Notes under the pieces: generated by a model
Databases searched by the model: none
Told to the model about the DNA's origin: nothing
What the model saw: the letters and a program-made list of their open reading frames with translations, nothing else
Shown: positions 11,370 through 20,205 of the stretch, piece by piece
Numbering within the stretch: the first letter of the stretch is position 1
Layout of the letters: each line of letters starts with the position of its first letter
NCBI RefSeq assembly: GCF_000750635.1
Contig: NZ_CCDM010000001.1
Span: forward strand, 1,550,001-1,614,000
Reading direction: 5' to 3'
DNA from: Oceanobacillus jeddahensis
Lineage (GTDB): Bacteria; Bacillota; Bacilli; Bacillales; Amphibacillaceae
DNA length: 64,000 nt
Made by a program: the position numbers and the translations under genes

Positions 11370-11582
11370 ATAGCAGTAATCAATCATATCCGCGAAATCC
11401 GCCGGAGAAAAGGAATCACGCAAATAAAAATGGCAGAAGATTTACAGGTTACACGCCAGACAATGAATGCGATTGAAAAGAATAAATATAATCCAAGTCT
11501 GGAGCTGGCTTTAAAAATAATTGCCTATTTTGATGTGCCGATTGAACAAGTGTTTATTTTGGAAGAGGAGGATGATGAATGA
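11370..11582 (+). CDS. Small XRE-family HTH regulator, apparent AUA start
   Basis: The frame encodes about 70 residues: IREIRRRKGITQIKMAEDL, then the recognition helix VTRQTMNAIEKNKYNPSLELALKI, ending VFILEEEDDE. This is a complete YozG/XRE-type DNA-binding domain. A good GGGAGG (11356-11361) lies 8 bases before the codon ATA at 11370, exactly where ATG is expected; no ATG, GTG or TTG occurs earlier in the frame after the stop at 11340. The next ATG (11430) would delete the first helix. So it is either a rare AUA start, a weakly expressed mutant allele, or a sequence error. Its TGA overlaps the following membrane-protein ATG. Confidence 0.7.
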   Translation: MAVINHIREIRRRKGITQIKMAEDLQVTRQTMNAIEKNKYNPSLELALKIIAYFDVPIEQVFILEEEDDE

Positions 11583-12004
11583 GTAGAAATAGCAATAGAA
11601 AGCAAGGAAAATCCATAGAAAAGTGGACGCCATTTTTAGGTATTATAGGTTCATTGGTTGGAGTGGTTCTTGGATCATCTCTTTATTACTTTTTTCAAGG
11701 AGAAGAATTTCCGTATGATGTATTACTGGGCGGAATAACTGGAGCGATTATTATAGCCGTATTTGTATGGATAATGAAAAAACGAAAAAAAGATAATACT
11801 CCGGAAGCAGATGAAAGAGTGCAGCACAATGTATTTCGCTTTTCTGCCTATGCATCCCATCTGTCTTTAGTTATTTTATTTTTGGGGCTGATGGTTATTA
11901 CACTGTTTGGCATTGAATCCGTATCCATTATGTATCTGTGGATTTTCTTCTTTGCTTATATTTGGATTACAGGAATCGGCACGGTTATCGCGAGAAGACG
12001 ATAA
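11579..12004 (+). CDS. Membrane protein paired with HTH regulator (DUF2178/DUF3796-like)
   Basis: A 141-residue protein with four predicted membrane segments: FLGIIGSLVGVVLGSSLYYF, LLGGITGAIIIAVFVWIM, LSLVILFLGLMVITLFGI and IMYLWIFFFAYIWITGIGTV, separated by a basic stretch (KKRKKDN). Small membrane proteins of this type are commonly encoded just after a short XRE regulator in Bacillota; the molecular role is unknown. The start overlaps the regulator stop (ATGA), and GAGGAGG in the regulator end serves as ribosome site. Confidence 0.75.
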   Translation: MSRNSNRKQGKSIEKWTPFLGIIGSLVGVVLGSSLYYFFQGEEFPYDVLLGGITGAIIIAVFVWIMKKRKKDNTPEADERVQHNVFRFSAYASHLSLVILFLGLMVITLFGIESVSIMYLWIFFFAYIWITGIGTVIARRR

Positions 12005-12062
12005 TAAAAATAGAACAATTTTTCAAAATACAGAGTGAGTTATCTATCATTTGAATAATAAA

Positions 12063-12099
12063 GCAGCTATTCTTTTCAAATCTTTTAAAGAATAGCTGC
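12063..12099. terminator. Hairpin between convergent genes
   Basis: GCAGCTATTCTTT pairs with AAAGAATAGCTGC. The T-richer side lies on the minus strand, so it best terminates the minus-strand operon ending at 12147; it may work in both directions. Confidence 0.65.
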
Positions 12100-12146
12100 A
12101 TTATGTTAAATCGAGTTCGGTTAAGGAACTAAAAACGTACGAACAT

Positions 12147-13505
12147 TTAAGAGAATATTTTTCCTGGATTTAAAATCCCTTTTGGATCATAAAGCTGCTT
12201 CGTTCGCTGCATCATTTCCAAAGCTGCGCCATGCTCGGATACCTGAAATTTTTTCTTGCCTAATCCAACTCCATGTTCACCTGTGCAAGTACCGCCAACT
12301 TCAATTGCCAGATTAACGATTGCATCGTTGATTTGTTCGGCTAATTCCTGTTCTCCATTTACCTCTGGATTATACAGAATACTAGTATGGAAATTTCCAT
12401 CCCCAATATGTCCCCAGATTGCTCCTTGTAATCCGCTCTCGTCCATACTATTACGAGTAAAGGAAACCATTTTTGGAAGTTGTGAGATAGGGACACAGAC
12501 ATCGCCGCCAATTTCTTTCATTCCTTTTAAATCTTGAAAGGAAACAGCTAATTGTACTCTTGCTTCCCATAGTTTCTTTTTCGAAGTAGAATCACTTGCA
12601 GCATCCCAATTTTCGCAGCCAAGATCATGCATGATTTTTGAAGCGAGCTTCACTTCTTCTGCAACGGTATTCTTTGGACCTGCAAACTCCAAAAACAACG
12701 AATGCTTTACAGGAAAATCGTGTCCGCATTGCTTATTAATGATCCCGATGCTTACAGAATCAATTAACTCCATCCGCATGATTGGAATGCTGTTTAACAG
12801 TATATTCTGCGCTGCAATAGCACATAATTCCGGTGTTTCAAAGGTGCACCTTGCTACGGTGGAATAGTCAGGGATGCTATGTAGTTTTAAGGAGATCTCT
12901 GTAATGATCCCTAATGTACCTTCTGATCCGGTAAATAGGCTAGTTAAATGATAGCCGGAAGAGGATTTTTTTGCTTTTGTTCCCGTATGAAAGCTCATTC
13001 CGTCGGCCAGTACAACTTCTAAATCCAGGATTTGATCTCGCATGACACCATAGCGGACGGCTCTGGTGCCGCTCGCATTTGTTGCTGTCATTCCGCCGAT
13101 AGTCGCATCGTAATCAGGACCTCCCGCAAAAAATAACCCTTGCTGACTGATGAACTGGTTCAGTTCACTTTTCATTATCCCCGGCTGTACGGTAACGCGC
13201 ATATCTTCTGGAGAAAACTCCAAAACCTTATTCATGTTTTGAAAATCGAGGCTTATTCCTTTCTGAATTGGAATAACCTGTCCTTCCAAACCGGAACCTG
13301 CACCAAACGGTGTGACAGCTATCTGATATTCCGAAGCAATATGAAGAATGATTTGTATATCTTCCTTTGATTCTGGAAAACATACCACATCTGGATAGAC
13401 GGCATCGTGCATGGATTCATCTTTGCTGTGTCTTTTTAATTCAGTTTCCTGTTGGGTTACTTTCTCTGTACCTAATTTTTCGTAAAGTTTTTCAATATAT
13501 AACAA
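12147..13505 (-). CDS. FAD-binding oxidase/dehydrogenase, GlcD / D-lactate dehydrogenase type
   Basis: A flavoprotein of about 452 residues of the FAD-linked 2-hydroxyacid dehydrogenase family (VAO/PCMH fold). The FAD-binding segment AVTPFGAGSGLEGQVIP, then GPDYDATIGGMTATNASGT and SGYHLTSLFTGSEGTLGI, are in the N-terminal half; the C-terminal cap ends with GGTCTGEHGVGLGKKKF. It oxidises a 2-hydroxy acid such as D-lactate or glycolate; the substrate is not determined by sequence. The TTG at 13505 is preferred to the TTG at 13523, because AGGTGG sits 7-8 bases before it and no ribosome site precedes 13523. Last gene of the minus operon after YjiH. Confidence 0.88.
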   Translation of the reverse strand: MLYIEKLYEKLGTEKVTQQETELKRHSKDESMHDAVYPDVVCFPESKEDIQIILHIASEYQIAVTPFGAGSGLEGQVIPIQKGISLDFQNMNKVLEFSPEDMRVTVQPGIMKSELNQFISQQGLFFAGGPDYDATIGGMTATNASGTRAVRYGVMRDQILDLEVVLADGMSFHTGTKAKKSSSGYHLTSLFTGSEGTLGIITEISLKLHSIPDYSTVARCTFETPELCAIAAQNILLNSIPIMRMELIDSVSIGIINKQCGHDFPVKHSLFLEFAGPKNTVAEEVKLASKIMHDLGCENWDAASDSTSKKKLWEARVQLAVSFQDLKGMKEIGGDVCVPISQLPKMVSFTRNSMDESGLQGAIWGHIGDGNFHTSILYNPEVNGEQELAEQINDAIVNLAIEVGGTCTGEHGVGLGKKKFQVSEHGAALEMMQRTKQLYDPKGILNPGKIFS

Positions 13506-13538
13506 GAACTTACCACCTGCCAAATGATGATTTAGATA

Positions 13539-14912
13539 TTAATAAATAATATGGGCGATTAAAGCAATAATCGGTAATGAAATAAGCGTACGTTCAAGGA
13601 AAATAACAAGTAAGTGCCATAATTTAACCGGTATTTTTGAAATCAGCAGCAGGGTGCCCATCTCTGTTAAATAAATGATTTGAACTAACGATAAAGCACC
13701 AATCACAAATCTTGTTATCTCTGCTTCAATTCCAGAGGCCAGCACAGCTGGTAAAAACATATCGATAAAGCCAATAATAGATGCTGGCGCAGCAGCTGCC
13801 GCTTCAGGAATCTGCAATAGATGTAAAAGCGGAATCATCGGCTGGGAAATCCAATGGAAAACAGATGTGAATTCAGCAATAATAAGAGCTATGGTCCCAA
13901 TCGCCATGACTTGCGGTAATAAGACGAAAATAATTCCCAGAAATATTTCAGAGCCCTGCTTTAATTGATCTGTTAACGTGCCTGCTTTTTTTGCTCTTCT
14001 GACAGCCTGATCAATTCCCCATTTAAGCGGGGAAGTGTTTGCTGGAATTTCTTCTTGAAAATGACTTTCTTTATAATACGTATCCGGAATTCTGGAAACA
14101 GGAGGAATTCTCGGAATAATGATGGCACTTACGACTCCTGCAATCACAATCGTTAAATAAAAGACAGGAAACATATGTCCAACATTCAGCATGTTCGCAA
14201 TGACGAGACAGAATGGCAGAGAGACGGTTGAGAAGCAGGTTGTAATTGCTGCTGCTTCACGTCCAGTATAAAATCCATCCTGATATTGCTCTCTTGTAAG
14301 AACAACGCCAACATTGACATTTCCGACCCATGACGCCAATAAATCAATGGCAGAACGGCCAGGCAGTGTAAATAATGGTTTAATGACTTTCCGAAGTAAT
14401 GTCCCCACAAATTCCATCGCCCCAAAATTAATGAGATAAGGCAAGAGATAGGAGGCTACAAAAAACCAGACAATCAAGGTTGTCAATAATCCGAACATCA
14501 CTTGACCGGTAATTTCGGAATGGATAAATGTAATCCCGGCTCCGTAGAATGTCATCACAGCGAAAATAGTTCCGAGCACTCGGACAACCATCCAGAAAAA
14601 AGATACATTAAATAAGGATGAAAGAAACTCTGAATTTACGATGAATGATGGCTTTAACAGCATTGCAATGAGCGTAAGAACAGTAGAAATAACCATTGTA
14701 AATGTAATGATACCAGGCAGGAGGTTCTCCAGCTGTTCAATAAGAAATTCAGTTATAATGCCCAGCGGTATATTAAACGTATCTCCATCCACGATGGGAA
14801 AAAGAAATATAAAAATACCAAATAAGGAGGGCAGCAAAAATTTCAGGAAATCTTTTTTGGAATGTTTTTCGGACACGATATGCTCTTCTGTTTGTTCACT
14901 ATTATGGTTCAA
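13539..14912 (-). CDS. YjiH-family membrane protein with nucleoside-recognition (Gate) domains
   Basis: A 457-residue polytopic membrane protein of the YjiH type. About ten hydrophobic segments are visible, including LLPSLFGIFIFLFPIVDG, the Gate-like segment SAIDLLASWVGNVNVGVVLTREQY, and a second copy near PASIIGFIDMFLPAVLASGIE. It is probably a transporter for an organic acid or amine; no substrate is proven for the family. The start is TTG at 14912, preceded by AAGGAGGT at ideal spacing. It lies between the aminotransferase and the FAD oxidase on one strand with short gaps, which suggests it carries a substrate or product of those enzymes. Confidence 0.82.
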   Translation of the reverse strand: MNHNSEQTEEHIVSEKHSKKDFLKFLLPSLFGIFIFLFPIVDGDTFNIPLGIITEFLIEQLENLLPGIITFTMVISTVLTLIAMLLKPSFIVNSEFLSSLFNVSFFWMVVRVLGTIFAVMTFYGAGITFIHSEITGQVMFGLLTTLIVWFFVASYLLPYLINFGAMEFVGTLLRKVIKPLFTLPGRSAIDLLASWVGNVNVGVVLTREQYQDGFYTGREAAAITTCFSTVSLPFCLVIANMLNVGHMFPVFYLTIVIAGVVSAIIIPRIPPVSRIPDTYYKESHFQEEIPANTSPLKWGIDQAVRRAKKAGTLTDQLKQGSEIFLGIIFVLLPQVMAIGTIALIIAEFTSVFHWISQPMIPLLHLLQIPEAAAAAPASIIGFIDMFLPAVLASGIEAEITRFVIGALSLVQIIYLTEMGTLLLISKIPVKLWHLLVIFLERTLISLPIIALIAHIIY

Positions 14913-14940
14913 TGGTCTACCTCCTTATAAAAACGTGAGC

Positions 14941-16257
14941 TTATTTTTCGTTTTGAACAGCAGTCAATGCCTCTTCAAGTACTTTTATTCCTTCATCTAC
15001 TTGTGCTTTTGTTACCGTTAATGGAGGAATCATCCGGATAATTTCACCGGCATTTCCGCATAAATAGAAGAGAACACCTTTCTCTAGACAGCTGTTTAAT
15101 ACATTCATCACAGCTTCCCCGTCAGGTTCACCGGTTTCTGCATCTTTTAGCGCAATTCCAATCATTAATCCAACACCGCGGACATCATGAATAATCGAAA
15201 ATTTATCTTTTAACTGCATCAGCTGGTTAAGGGCATAATCCCCGACAGTACGTGCATTTTCAAGAAGTTTTTCTTCCTTGATGACTTCAATGGATGCCCG
15301 TGCTGCTGCGCAGGCGATGGGATTTCCGCCGAAGGTTGTTGCGTGAGAACCCATTGGCCATTGGTCCATTAATTCCTTGGAAGCAATCGTAACGCCAAGC
15401 GGCATCCCTGCTGCAATTCCTTTCGCGACAGCCATGATATCTGGTGTCACGTCAAAGGTTTGTGCTGCAAACCAGTTTCCTGTCCTGCCAAACCCGGTCT
15501 GTACTTCATCAAAAATCAATAAAATGCCATGCCGGTCACAAATCTCCCGCATTTTCTTCAGCCATGATTTAGGCGGGATAACATAGCCGCCTTCACCTAA
15601 CACAGGCTCTACAATCATACAGGCAACTTCTTCCGGGTCAACCTGATGGCGGAATAAATTCGCTGCTTCTTTTTCAAGCTTTTCTGCAAAAAATACCTCT
15701 GGATCTTCCCCGGCCAGACAGTCCTCCGAATGTGCGTAAGGGAGCTGATAAGTTAACCAGGAAGGCTGAAGATGTTTTCTATATTTGCTTTTAGAGGTAG
15801 AAACGCTGAGTGAACCGATTGTCCGTCCGTGGAACCCGCCTGTAAAAGAAATTACATAAGGACGGTTAGATACATGCTTTGCGAGTTTTAGGGCTCCTTC
15901 AATTGCTTCTGTGCCGCTATTTCCAAAAAAGAAGTTATCCAGCTTGGGCGGAAGTATTTCCTGAAGCTCTTCTGCCAGCTTTAAAATAGATTCATAGATA
16001 ATCACGCCGGATGGTCCATGAATCAAATGATCCGCGCTGTCTTTGATAGCCTGCACGACTTTGGGATGACGGTGTCCAACATTTTCAACAGCAATTCCCG
16101 AAGTGAAATCTAAGTATTTTTTGCCGTCTGTCCCATAGTAATAACAGCCCTCTGCCTTTACAACAGGTAAATTTGGATGGTCTTTTGCCATACTCGGAGC
16201 AAGGAAATTTCCAATCGAATCAACTAAATGCTCCCAATCTTCTTGCTTTCTTTCCAT
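14941..16257 (-). CDS. Class III pyridoxal-phosphate aminotransferase (GabT-like)
   Basis: A 438-residue class III aminotransferase. [18 protein letters not shown] binds the cofactor phosphate, [17 protein letters not shown] is conserved, and the DEVQTG motif ([18 protein letters not shown]) precedes the PLP-binding lysine in [15 protein letters not shown]. It resembles 4-aminobutyrate and related omega-amino-acid transaminases, forming an aldehyde from a terminal amine with 2-oxoglutarate or pyruvate as acceptor; the exact donor is uncertain. GGAGG precedes the ATG. First gene of the operon with YjiH and the FAD oxidase; palindromes at 16460 and 16564 lie upstream. Confidence 0.9.
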   Translation of the reverse strand: MERKQEDWEHLVDSIGNFLAPSMAKDHPNLPVVKAEGCYYYGTDGKKYLDFTSGIAVENVGHRHPKVVQAIKDSADHLIHGPSGVIIYESILKLAEELQEILPPKLDNFFFGNSGTEAIEGALKLAKHVSNRPYVISFTGGFHGRTIGSLSVSTSKSKYRKHLQPSWLTYQLPYAHSEDCLAGEDPEVFFAEKLEKEAANLFRHQVDPEEVACMIVEPVLGEGGYVIPPKSWLKKMREICDRHGILLIFDEVQTGFGRTGNWFAAQTFDVTPDIMAVAKGIAAGMPLGVTIASKELMDQWPMGSHATTFGGNPIACAAARASIEVIKEEKLLENARTVGDYALNQLMQLKDKFSIIHDVRGVGLMIGIALKDAETGEPDGEAVMNVLNSCLEKGVLFYLCGNAGEIIRMIPPLTVTKAQVDEGIKVLEEALTAVQNEK

Positions 16258-16285
16258 TTTAAATCCTCCATTTCATTACATTGCG

Positions 16286-16445
16286 ATAAAACGAAACTTC
16301 ATTCAGTGGGAGTTTTCGCCCTTCTCCCGCTGAATGAGCCTGAGTGATTCAGGGAGTTAGCGCCCGTTATCTCCCGCCTAAATAAATTTATTTTCGCTCT
16401 TTATTTTGAGGCGGGAGTTTTACGGGCGGTTCTCCGTGATAAAAC
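16286..16445 (-). repeat. Hairpin-rich intergenic element, copy B (inverted, lacks module 3)
   Basis: Reverse-oriented copy of about 160 bases. It begins (in element orientation) TTTTATCACGGAGAACCGCC and ends ACTGAATGAAGTTTCG. Both hairpin modules are present, but the GATTACTCGTCCC module is absent. It lies between the aminotransferase start and its candidate operators. Confidence 0.85.
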
Positions 16446-16459
16446 AATTATTGCATAAG

Positions 16460-16478
16460 ATGTATGATAAATATACAT
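16460..16478. promoter_or_regulatory. Palindrome upstream of aminotransferase operon (half-match)
   Basis: ATGTAT-N7-ATACAT shares the core TGTAT...ATACA with the longer palindrome at 16564-16595, as expected for two sites of one regulator (inference). Confidence 0.4.
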
Positions 16479-16563
16479 TATTATAAAAGACATAAAATAT
16501 AATTTATCTAATATTTTTATAGTTATTCTAAAGGTTAGATGAAAAATAGCTTCGTTTAATTAT

Positions 16564-16595
16564 AATACGTATTGTATAAATATACAATACGTATT
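16564..16595. promoter_or_regulatory. 32-bp perfect palindrome, candidate operator
   Basis: AATACGTATTGTAT, the four-base spacer AAAT, then ATACAATACGTATT. It lies between the divergent ends of the aminotransferase operon (upstream side) and the methyltransferase (downstream side). The lack of a T-tract and its AT-rich arms favour an operator over a terminator, though a terminator for the methyltransferase is possible. Confidence 0.5.
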
Positions 16596-16671
16596 TAATG
16601 GTTTTTTGAATGTGAATAAAGGGGATATTATATCGGCATCCGAGTAATAGAGATTCAACGATTCAGTATAG

Positions 16672-17445
16672 TTATTTCACTGCTTTAATCAATGTCCATC
16701 TGTCTCTTTCAACAACTTCTTCCATATCATCTCCAATCGAATAATCGATATAATCGCTTAAATACTGCAGCTCCCCATCTGATAATTCATGTAAAATACT
16801 GCGCCCGGCTCTGGATTGAATATCAGCGAGAAGTGCTTGTTTGTTTGGATATGTTTTTCTAATCTCCCAGAGGCGATGCGCTGCTATCTCTTTAAAACCA
16901 GCCTGCTGAAGACTTATTTTTATATCATCACTGGAGTATCTCCGTTTCTTTTCAAATTCTCTTAATCTCGGAAAAGCTTCAAAAAAGTATCCGCGGATGT
17001 GCTCTTTACTCCCTTCCAGTAAACAATCGTCCAATGTCCGGTCTTGAATAAGATAATAGCCATTGCTGTTTAATACCCTGTATGCTTCTGCAAATACGGA
17101 ATCAAGACGTTTAAGATGATGGATCAATGCTCTGCTTAATATCAAATCAACACTTTCCGATTCCAGACTGGTTTTGTCTGCCAGCCCAAGCTGAAAAGAA
17201 ATCCCCGGATACCTGCTGCAGCAGTTCTTCGCAACATCTAATATTGGCTTAGAAGAATCGATGGCTATGATAAAAGGTATTCCGATAGCAGCTAAAGCTT
17301 TTGAATAAATTCCGCCTCCGCAGCCTATGTCCGCAGCATGATGAATGGATGGAATATCAATAAGTTCTCTGATTTTTTCTTTCCACGCTGTATCCGCATC
17401 CCGGCCAGTATAACTGTACATATTATCTTTACTGTGAAAATCCAA
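16672..17445 (-). CDS. Class I SAM-dependent methyltransferase
   Basis: A 257-residue Rossmann methyltransferase. Motif I is AADIGCGGGIYSKALAAIG, motif II is the acidic IIAIDSS, and VDLILSRALIHHL with the following LNSNGYYLIQDRTLDD match motifs IV-VI. It would methylate a small molecule; the substrate is unknown. The TTG at 17445 is chosen because AAGGAGGG is six bases before it and the N-terminus then reads MDFHSKDN. An in-frame ATG at 17481, with AGAAGG upstream, would add 12 residues and cannot be excluded. Divergent from the acetyltransferase at 17603. Confidence 0.85.
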   Translation of the reverse strand: MDFHSKDNMYSYTGRDADTAWKEKIRELIDIPSIHHAADIGCGGGIYSKALAAIGIPFIIAIDSSKPILDVAKNCCSRYPGISFQLGLADKTSLESESVDLILSRALIHHLKRLDSVFAEAYRVLNSNGYYLIQDRTLDDCLLEGSKEHIRGYFFEAFPRLREFEKKRRYSSDDIKISLQQAGFKEIAAHRLWEIRKTYPNKQALLADIQSRAGRSILHELSDGELQYLSDYIDYSIGDDMEEVVERDRWTLIKAVK

Positions 17446-17602
17446 ATCATTCCCTCCTTGAATAGTGTTGTTATCATTCATTATAGCCTTCTTTGTTATC
17501 TGTGGATAATAGTGTTTTTTAATCGGAGGAGATAAGAAAATATGATATGGAATAGACTTAAATGGTAAAATAGAGAAAACGGTTAAAAAGGATGGAAAAT
17601 AA

Positions 17603-18016
17603 ATGGATGAACGCTATAAAATCAAATATCAAACACCGAGTATCGATGCTTTCAATCAATTAAGAGTGGAAGCGGGACTCAGCAGCAAGGAGAGGAAAGC
17701 AATTGAAATCGGCCTTCCTAATACATTATTTGCTGTGACCATTTATGATGAAGATACTTTAATTGGTCTTGGGAGAGTTGTCGGTGATGGCGGAGTTGTA
17801 TTTCATGTGGTGGATATTGTTGTAAAGCCTTCCTATCAGGGGCAGGGAATTGGTAAAAAAGTGATGGAAGAAATTACGGACTATTTAGATGAACATGCCT
17901 ATCAAGGTTCTTATGTAAGTTTAATTGCAGATATTCCTGCTGATAAATTATATGAACAATTTGGTTTCCAATATACAGCTCCGAATTCTGTGGGAATGTA
18001 TCGGATGTATAAATAA
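17603..18016 (+). CDS. GNAT-family N-acetyltransferase
   Basis: A 137-residue GNAT domain. The acetyl-CoA binding loop is VKPSYQGQGIGKKVMEEI (about 73-90), preceded by the beta strand FHVVDIVV, and the C-terminal half has ADIPADKLYEQFGFQYTA. The acceptor is unknown. The ATG follows AAAAAGGATGG. Monocistronic and divergent from the methyltransferase. Confidence 0.85.
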   Translation: MDERYKIKYQTPSIDAFNQLRVEAGLSSKERKAIEIGLPNTLFAVTIYDEDTLIGLGRVVGDGGVVFHVVDIVVKPSYQGQGIGKKVMEEITDYLDEHAYQGSYVSLIADIPADKLYEQFGFQYTAPNSVGMYRMYK

Positions 18017-18023
18017 TAAAGTA

Positions 18024-18203
18024 ATGATTTCTGTAAAAGCAGGGAACCCTTGCTGTGTTGTTAAAAGAATTCATATACCGGCTTTGCATGGTAAGTTTGG
18101 TGCCTTTGTAGTAGAATCAAAATATCTAAAAACAGATAGACTTGACTGGGTACTATTAAACAATCAAGAGAAATCATTTTCAACCTTATTTTTTAACTAT
18201 TAA
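18024..18203 (+). CDS. Possible small protein or gene remnant
   Basis: A 59-codon frame (MISVKAGNPCC...KSFSTLFFNY) immediately after the acetyltransferase. The composition looks protein-like (RIHIPALHGKFGAFVVESKYL), but there is no ribosome site before ATG and I recognise no family. It may be the tail of a decayed gene. Confidence 0.2.
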   Translation: MISVKAGNPCCVVKRIHIPALHGKFGAFVVESKYLKTDRLDWVLLNNQEKSFSTLFFNY

Positions 18204-18241
18204 GAAATATATATATTAAACAATGATGGGGGAGAATGACA

Positions 18242-20137
18242 ATGGCTCACAAGATTATTATGACAGTCGGGTATCCGGAGATGGCAAATACGATAAGACG
18301 TATTTCCAGGGAGCTTGGCTTTGATGTAGTTATTGTTGAAGGAATATTGCAAGAAGCCGCAAAAGAAGTGAAGAGAAATGTGGATACAGGTGATTATGAA
18401 GTAGTTGTCAGTCGCTCAGGTACCGCGAAGGAAATAAGTAAGATCGTTGATTTGCCAATTGTTTATAGTGACTCAGACCATTTTGACTTAGTAAAAGGAT
18501 TTAAAAAAGCTAAAGAACTAGGCGAGAAAATTTGCTTTATAACGTATCCTGAAGAAGGATTTATGTTCAATTTTAAGGAAATCATTGACATTATTGGTTT
18601 TGAAGTTATGATCTTGCCTTATAAAACGCAAGAAGAATTAATTAGTCAAATAAAGTTTGCGAAAGAGTCAGGAATTGAGGTCGTGGTTGGCGGCGGAATT
18701 AGAGCGGCAGAGTTTGCCCAAAGCTATGGAATGAAAAGTATGTACCTATCCATTAGTGAACGCTCTATAAAAAGAACATTAATCTTAGCTGATAAAGTGG
18801 CTAGGGATAGAATAAGGATTAAAAAAGAGGCGGAAAGTCTGGATGCCGTAATTAATGCATCTGAAGAAGGAATTTTGTTTTTAAATGAAGAAGGAAAAAT
18901 AGAGGCTTGTAATCAAGCGATAGAACGAATTTTCAATGTGAAAATAAAGGATTTAAGAAATAAGTCACCTGAAGATTTAAAGAATGATGAATTAGGAAAA
19001 CTATTAAAAAACCAAAAAATATATATGGAAAAAGGGAATTTTACTTTGGGAAATATTAATATTTCTTATGAACCCGTTATTCTAAATAAAGAACGAATCG
19101 GAATAGTGATTACAGTAAGAGAAGTCAGCCAGGTCCAAAAGTTAGAGACAAAAATTCGGCGTGATCTACATAAAAAGGGATTATTAGCACGGTTTACATT
19201 TTCAGATATTACGCACCAAAGTGAGCAGATGAAATCTGTTATTCAGCTTGCGAATGAATATGCAGTAACGGACTCGACTATATTAATTATCGGTGAAAGC
19301 GGAACAGGGAAGGAGCTCTTGACCCAAAGTATTCACAATGCGAGTAATCGAAAAGAAAGGCCATTTGTTGCTGTAAACTGTGCCGCTTTGCCAGAGAATT
19401 TATTAGAGAGTGAATTATTTGGTTATACAGAAGGTGCTTTTACAGGAGCAAATAAAGGCGGGCGTCAAGGTGTTTTTGAATTGGCGCATGAAGGAACGAT
19501 CTTTCTTGATGAGATTGGGGAGATCCCGTCCCATATACAAACCCGTCTGTTACGTGTTTTGCAGGAGAAAGAAGTCATGCGAATCGGGGCAGACCATGTT
19601 ACGCCTGTGGATATCCGAATAGTCGCCGCAACAAACCAAAAGCTCTGGAATTTGGTACAAGAAGGGAAATTTCGATTGGACCTTTATTTTCGCTTGAGTG
19701 TATTGCATTTAAACATCCCGCCACTGTTTCAGCGGAAAGATGATATCCCGACTTTAGTTAATCATTTTTTAAGCAAGGTTAATGCTGATCAAACATTTGA
19801 AGATTTCTCAACGCAATTACAGCATTTTTTTATGACATATCGCTGGCCTGGTAATGTAAGACAACTTGAAAACGTTGTAGAACGCTACTATTTAAGAGTC
19901 CATCATACCAATATGGAAGAACAAGCATTTATGAATGAAATTTTAAATGAAACAGAGGTAGAGGAATCGCAAATAGGTGGACATGATTCAATGATTGTGG
20001 AAACCGGCACAATTGGAGAAATTGAAAAACAGGTTATTTTGCAAATGCTTGACCGGCATAATGATAATAAAACAATCGTTGCGGAAAAACTTGGGATTAG
20101 CCGGACAACGCTTTGGAAAAGGCTAAATGAAGATTAA
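18242..20137 (+). CDS. Sigma-54-dependent activator with PrpR-type sensor domain
   Basis: A 631-residue enhancer-binding protein. Residues 1-180 resemble the PrpR N-terminal ligand domain; 195-295 form a PAS domain (AVINASEEGILFLNEEGKIEACN); 320-550 are the AAA+ domain, with Walker A GESGTGKE (351-358), the sigma-54 contact loop GAFTGA (398-403) and Walker B GTIFLDEIG (about 418-426); the C-terminus is a Fis-type helix-turn-helix (KTIVAEKLGISRTTLWKRL). It should activate the three -24/-12 promoters at 20158, 20868 and 22351 in response to an acyl-CoA-pathway ligand (inference). The ATG at 18242 fits GGGGGAG better than the ATG at 18236. Confidence 0.95.
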   Translation: MAHKIIMTVGYPEMANTIRRISRELGFDVVIVEGILQEAAKEVKRNVDTGDYEVVVSRSGTAKEISKIVDLPIVYSDSDHFDLVKGFKKAKELGEKICFITYPEEGFMFNFKEIIDIIGFEVMILPYKTQEELISQIKFAKESGIEVVVGGGIRAAEFAQSYGMKSMYLSISERSIKRTLILADKVARDRIRIKKEAESLDAVINASEEGILFLNEEGKIEACNQAIERIFNVKIKDLRNKSPEDLKNDELGKLLKNQKIYMEKGNFTLGNINISYEPVILNKERIGIVITVREVSQVQKLETKIRRDLHKKGLLARFTFSDITHQSEQMKSVIQLANEYAVTDSTILIIGESGTGKELLTQSIHNASNRKERPFVAVNCAALPENLLESELFGYTEGAFTGANKGGRQGVFELAHEGTIFLDEIGEIPSHIQTRLLRVLQEKEVMRIGADHVTPVDIRIVAATNQKLWNLVQEGKFRLDLYFRLSVLHLNIPPLFQRKDDIPTLVNHFLSKVNADQTFEDFSTQLQHFFMTYRWPGNVRQLENVVERYYLRVHHTNMEEQAFMNEILNETEVEESQIGGHDSMIVETGTIGEIEKQVILQMLDRHNDNKTIVAEKLGISRTTLWKRLNED

Positions 20138-20157
20138 AACGGGGATTTTTCCCGCTT

Positions 20158-20173
20158 TGGCACAATAATTGCT
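20158..20173 (+). promoter_or_regulatory. Sigma-54 promoter P1
   Basis: TGGCAC-AATAA-TTGCT is a perfect match to the TGGCAC N5 TTGC[AT] consensus, 32 bases before the thioesterase start. Confidence 0.9.
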
Positions 20174-20205
20174 GCTCAATATATAAAAAAGAAAGGGATG
20201 AAATC

